This document shows, piece by piece, positions 12,069-18,000 of a stretch of 23,753 bases of DNA. Source of the DNA: Plakobranchus ocellatus (lineage: Eukaryota; Mollusca; Gastropoda; Plakobranchidae); the NCBI GenBank assembly GCA_019648995.1, contig BLXT01000722.1:451281-475033 (forward strand), given 5' to 3'. The number at the start of each line of letters is the position of its first letter. The stretch's first letter is position 1. The notes under the pieces are model-generated. The model saw only the letters and a list, made by a program, of their open reading frames with translations. It was not told the DNA's origin and did no database searches. The position numbers and the translations under genes are program-made.

Positions 12069-15000
12069 CTGAAAAAAAAAAAAAAACAGTAAAGGCAAAA
12101 GATGCAAACCTGTCAAAACATTGTCAGACAAACTGAATCACATTTTGCAAGCTACACCATCCATAGTCTGTGAGGCAACTGTAACAAATCAGGTACAAGC
12201 CATACCTTCATTACATTGAGTTAGGAGCATCAGGGACAAGCTTGTATTTCACTTTTTATACAGAGAAAAAAGCGTATATGTCTATCAAGATTCTTGAAAC
12301 AACTTGGTTAGAATCCATATTTAAAAAAAACCCATAAGCACGAAAGTACCCTCAATGCCAGATTTAAATTGTCTACAAACATATTTTTAAAATTTAAAAA
12401 ATTGGTTTCTTTTTGGGCCAGTTGTAATTGTATACAGTTAGCATTAACCTATGCTCAAATATTCATCTCATAATCATTTCCAAATAGCAAACCAAATTCT
12501 ACAGCTCCTTTTGTCAGTACTATGTTTGCTAATATTTAACATATATGGAGCAGTCCCATAACATAAAAAGTTTTATTTTACATACGTTAACGGTTACTTT
12601 TTATTGCATAATTTATGACAAAAGACATTCTTTTTAATTCAGTTGTGCCAAGGGAAGAGAGTTACAAAAAAAATATTTAATTTGGAATCTAAGCACACAC
12701 ACTACTAGGACTATATCTGTGATTTTCTATTTCCATTTTCCTGAGGGCATTTTTTTTTTATTAAAAACATGCTTATCTNNNNNNNNNNNNNNNNNNNNNN
12801 NNNNNNNNNNNNNNNNNNNNNNNNNNNNNNNNNNNNNNNNNNNNNNNNNNNNNNNNNNNNNNNNNNNNNNNNNNNNNNNNNNNNNNNNNNNNNNNNNNNN
12901 NNNNNNNNNNNNNNNNNNNNNNNNNNGATGATGATGCTTATCTTTATTAAGCAGATCACAATCATTGATATAGTTTGAGGAATGGGTGAGCTTAAAAAGT
13001 TTACACTGCATCCCTGCTCGACAAAGGTCTTGCTTAGTACTGGGCTTTTCTCAAACCGGACACCTGAAAGGAAATCTAGAATCTTCCCAGTGTCCTTTGT
13101 GGCCAGGACACAAGCCTACCTGACAGAGATTGTTTCTGTCTTCTCCAGTGGAATCTCAAGCCATGCTCCCTCTCCACCATCTGGCCCTTTGACAGCAATG
13201 TCTCTGCATACACCTTACGCACAGTGGCCAGGCAACATCCAGTTACCAAGGATATAAATCGACAACAAGCATGCTGGGGTCCTCCTGAAAAAAATTTTTT
13301 TTTTTAATTAAATAATGCACATTGTGAACCTTAAATGTCATTCTCAATTTCCTCATGCAATAGCTCATTCAATGGGAAAGGGAAAAAAATCATAGAGAGT
13401 CTTGATGCAGTAACAAAAGAGTTTACAAAGCCTTCTTTTTTATTTCTGATAAACCAACATCTGCAATTACCATGCTGCTGACCTTTACCCTTTACAAAAC
13501 AACAATAACAATTGACCTGAAGGTAACTTTTTTGTTTGCTACGAAGAGAAACTGCTTGATAATCACTGGGTTTAGTGTCACCTACACTCCCGGAGTCCCC
13601 CTGCTTTAACGGACACTTTGCTGAAAATAAACTGTGGGTCTTATATTTTTCTCCTGAACTTAATGGTCAGCATTAAATATTTGGAAGTCTAAACAATGTG
13701 AGAGCCCAAAATCCCGACTTCTATATTAATGTTATCTTGCAAACATCCTAGCCGAGAACTTAATTTTATGCAGGTTTACCTGTGATATGCCTGGAAGCCA
13801 GCATTTCAGAAATGACCCTCCAACTCTCTCGCTGACTCTGCTGTGCCTGCTGTCTCCACTGGGCTACCTTCCCTGGCTTCAGCTCTGCAAACTGCCAGCA
13901 ACAATAAATAATGCCAGGCTAGCACATGATGCACTCATTACAAATATTTGTAACATGAATAATTTTACTATAAAATAAGGAGCCACAAATCTCTTTTAAA
14001 GAAATAAAAATTTCAAGCACTGAGTGTCTTATTGGTTCAAATAGATTTTTCATAATCTTCTTGGTTACTTCATTGTTTACACTTTCATATTGAACAAGCA
14101 TTTGAGAAACATACAAGTTGAATAATGCTGAAGTGCACTAGAGCCTTTTAAAACAAAATACACCATAACAATACATTGCTTAGACTCCCATCTCTTTTGG
14201 CAGAACTGGGGCAAAATCAAACTTCTTCTTTTTCTCACTGAAAGCTTACACTCCTTAAACTTGAAAATCTTTTAGCAGCTGTGGGATAGAATCAAGCTTT
14301 TTCAGTTTCTTACTGAAAGGTTCCATACCTGAAACTCCCATATCTTTCAACAGCACTGTGATTGACTCACACTTTGAAAAGTTTACATTGTAAACCTATA
14401 CTTCTACGCATGTTCGTTGATCAAAATGTGTAAAGTTCAACTTGAGACTCACTAGTCACTTGTTCCATTTGCTTCAAGCTTTTTCTTTTTCCAAGTGTAC
14501 TTTAAAAAGCAAAAAACTATTTGAAAATCGGCACTCACTTTTATATGTGAAGTTTCTCAGTCATAGAGAATGATACGAAAACTGATCCTTTCTCTATATG
14601 GTTACCTTAACACAGAGTTTCTCACAGCAAGTGATGCCAGGCAGGTCTTCCACTGGATCCAACTGGCCTAATGCTGCCCTGCCTTTTGTTCTCTGTAGTC
14701 TAGCCTGGAAACATCCAAAATACCCACATTCTAGTTACAGTAATATAAAATGGCAAATGTGAAATTGTTGAACATCTTCCTTTGAATGATGCATTTTTAT
14801 CAATATTTCAGGGGTCTGCTTTTCTTGTTTCAAAAGCAATTTTAGATCCAACAGCCGATACAAAGCCTAGAAAGGAGAAATCCTAGTGGATTTTGAAGTG
14901 AATATATCTGAATTCAGACTGAACAGAAACATCTGCGACTTAATACCATAATGAAACAAGAGGAGAATTCTTTAAAAAATCAGCTTATGAAAGGATTTTT

Positions 15001-18000
15001 TTCAAATGAATCTGTAAGTTTAAAATTATTCATGATACTTTTTTTTTGTTTGATACAGATGTTTAAAGGTCATTTATTTGTAGGTACAAAGAAGAGACAT
15101 TCATAAGGGGAAAAAGAATTTAAAAAAAAAGGTTCATTCAGGCATATTATTTTATATCTTTTTCAAAGATGGGGACCGATAAATCTTGGCTATCTAGTAA
15201 CTTTTGCTGTTAAGATGAAAGCCATGTATACAGATCTGGATGCTCAGTCCTCCTTCTAATAGCTCTCTTTTCAATGCCCTCTCTTTGTCTTAAAAGCTGT
15301 TGTTATTCCACTGCTGCTGTTACGTTAATTTTCTCAGTGTTCCTAGTATCATTTCACCTCTGCTCATGGCATATAATCATGCTGTTGAGGTTTTGGTAAA
15401 TGTTTAGCTCTTGTCTGAAAGAGAGCCAGCATGAAAGTGATATTATGATGAGCTCAAGCTTTGAGAGAGCTCCTCTTGCTACCAAGTCATCGGTGGTCAG
15501 CTCATCAATGCCCATAAGCCTGAGACTACCGAGAGGCTCACGAGTTTAAGTGAAGAAAATCAAACAGTTTAAATGATCATCTACAGGTCTTTGAGACATG
15601 CATTGAATCAAACAGACCTGATGATTCTACAGGACATGTAGCTGACAGTGAAATTGATCCAATAATACTACTCTATGGGTAGGACCTGGTGTGCCCAATC
15701 CCCAACACACCAGAATTTCTGGAATCGGACATTATTATTATTTTATCATGCAGCTTTGAGGAGTTTGGGTTATCTCTTCACAACCTAAGATATGTTCACT
15801 TTCACAGCTGCACTTCAGAGGACTAGCAAACTTAGTCTTCTGAAACCATTAACATGAAGTGTAAACATAAGATAGGGTTTCCTACTGTCATTCTTTTACA
15901 TGACCTTAACTTTGAAGCAAAATTAATCAGGGGTTTGGAAATATAAAAAAAGACATAAGTTCTAATGGTTGTTTTGAGAACTTTGAAAAGAGGTAAACAC
16001 ACTTCTAATCTTTATTTAATAAGAAAACTTATCTCTAAGTTAAAATATTGATTATTCACACCAAATGCCCAGTATAAGATTTTCACCTCTTTCCCAAAGA
16101 CAGATTTTTTGTGCAAAAAGTTGTTAGAATAGCAGAGCACACGCTGGCAGCCCCGTTCACAAATGCCAATCTTTTTCAGCTTCGCACGGTGCACCAGGAT
16201 AAAATTCTCCAGTCGTTTCTGAGATACAGTGCTTGGGTCAAGCTCTCCTTGCTGATTGGTCACTGCATTGCTGGTACTTCCTGTGTCTGTCTCCCCGCCA
16301 GACTGAGAGTCGACTGATCGCACGCTCGACACTGACTGGTTGCTGCTGGTTCTGGTATGTATAATGGTAGAAGATGCAAGTAGAGGCAAAACAGTGCTGA
16401 GAATTTTACCTGTCACAAAAAACACAAAACCTTTTCCAGCATCATAAAGTAAAGTGTAAAGTGGGTCCATGCTTAGTCTAAGCGTCGGGGAACCAGGAGT
16501 ATGGTCCTGATTGTTCTTGGCATACGGCATTTTGAGGTAGTTTGCCATTGCTTTCCTCGCCGCCTTTACTTTTGCCGATCTTAAGAGATCTAGCTAGCCA
16601 TTTAGTGCTGGGTGGACACAGAGGAGCAATGAAAATCTGACTTGGCCCGGACTGGGAATCGAACCCCGGACCTCTTGGATAGTAGCCAACTGCCCTACCA
16701 GATGAGCCACCACTCCTCCTTCCTGCATCATAGTGGCATCAAAATGTCCCTTACCTTTAAATAATCCCCATCCCAAAAGTCTCAAATAACCAGTGGAAAA
16801 AAAAAAAAAGAAGAAACTTTGATATGAAACAAAAGAGTAGAAAACAGTGCTTCCAACAGGTAAGCATGAAAACCGTAGATTTTTTAAAAGGTTGTGGAGA
16901 ATGGGTCCAGGGCAACGTTATGTTAGGGGGTGAGGGGAATTTAAGAAAATCTGCTTCATGGAATCAATTTTTAGCCACTTGGAAAAGATTTTTTCATATC
17001 TGCGGGAATCCACAGAAATGCTGATGATTGGAAGCACTGAGAAAAAATATTGCAGTGCCCGATTTTCCCTCTAGAAAGTGCTCTAGCTTAGACACCACTA
17101 CACAAACCAATGAAAAGAAAGGCTGATATGTCTAACAATCAATCAATTACCAAACTATACTGAATAAGGCACATGGGTACTTCTGGCCCTGTGTTCCTGA
17201 TTCTGTCGATGCCCTGCTAAATATAAAACGTTGCTGTTTGCTTCATTTACTGTGAGCTCAATAACATGCCTTCCAATTCAAAAGATAATTCAAAACATCT
17301 CAACAGGCATCACAAATATGGCAAGATTTTTTTAAAACACCATTTTTGGAGCCGCCTTTGATAAAGGCTTATTCCCTAAAAGAACAAGATTAACAATGGG
17401 ACAAAGCACACAAAGAATCTATAGATATCTACATTGTTTTGCTAAGTGAGAATTAAAGAATAAAAAAAAGAAACATTTATTCCTTCACCTTGATCTCTTA
17501 GTTCTTTGCACTTTCTTCCTATTCTTGGACTCTTTGAGGAGCTGCAAAAGATAAGTTGCTCTCTGGGCCTTGTCAGCCTTGTCATCTGGGGGATCCATAC
17601 ACTCCTCGGGCAGCTGAGAACATTGAGATCAAACATTCAACATGAAACAATACACAAAACGAAAAATTTACAAAGCACCATGTAAAGAACTTTGCATAGA
17701 AAAAGGAAATCAGGTTGAGAGGACCTAAGCCAGACTCAGGCCACAATGAAACAGCACTATCATGACACTCCCAATACTCCGACCTATCTCTCTGATGAAT
17801 ATGTATAAAATAGCTGACAATATCCATAGATATTAAACAATGTTTGGTTTAGCCTATGTTACATGTGGACTATAGCCAAATTAATTATTTTCTTGTTTTT
17901 TTTTTCTTAACATTTGAGTACGCCAGCAAAAATATTAGCACCCTGATGAACTCAATTTCTCAAAGAAGAGGGAATGACAAGATTAAAAGCTTATTAACAC

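Noticed and set aside
12982-13257. A 91-codon plus-strand small protein
   Set aside because: It overlaps exon 10 in antisense, which has good splice sites and correct phase; the plus frame has no supporting feature.
15490-15550. A plus-strand tRNA/SINE head in intron 7
   Set aside because: The A-box-like and B-box-like words are too far from consensus, and no body or target-site duplication is visible.
16012-16548. A 178-codon minus-strand open frame taken as one gene
   Set aside because: It runs together the SINE, intron and exon 7. Only 16351-16087 fits the splice phases of the neighbouring exons.
16644-16716. A functional tRNA gene on the minus strand
   Set aside because: The acceptor-stem halves do not pair and the sequence continues into a SINE body between target-site duplications.
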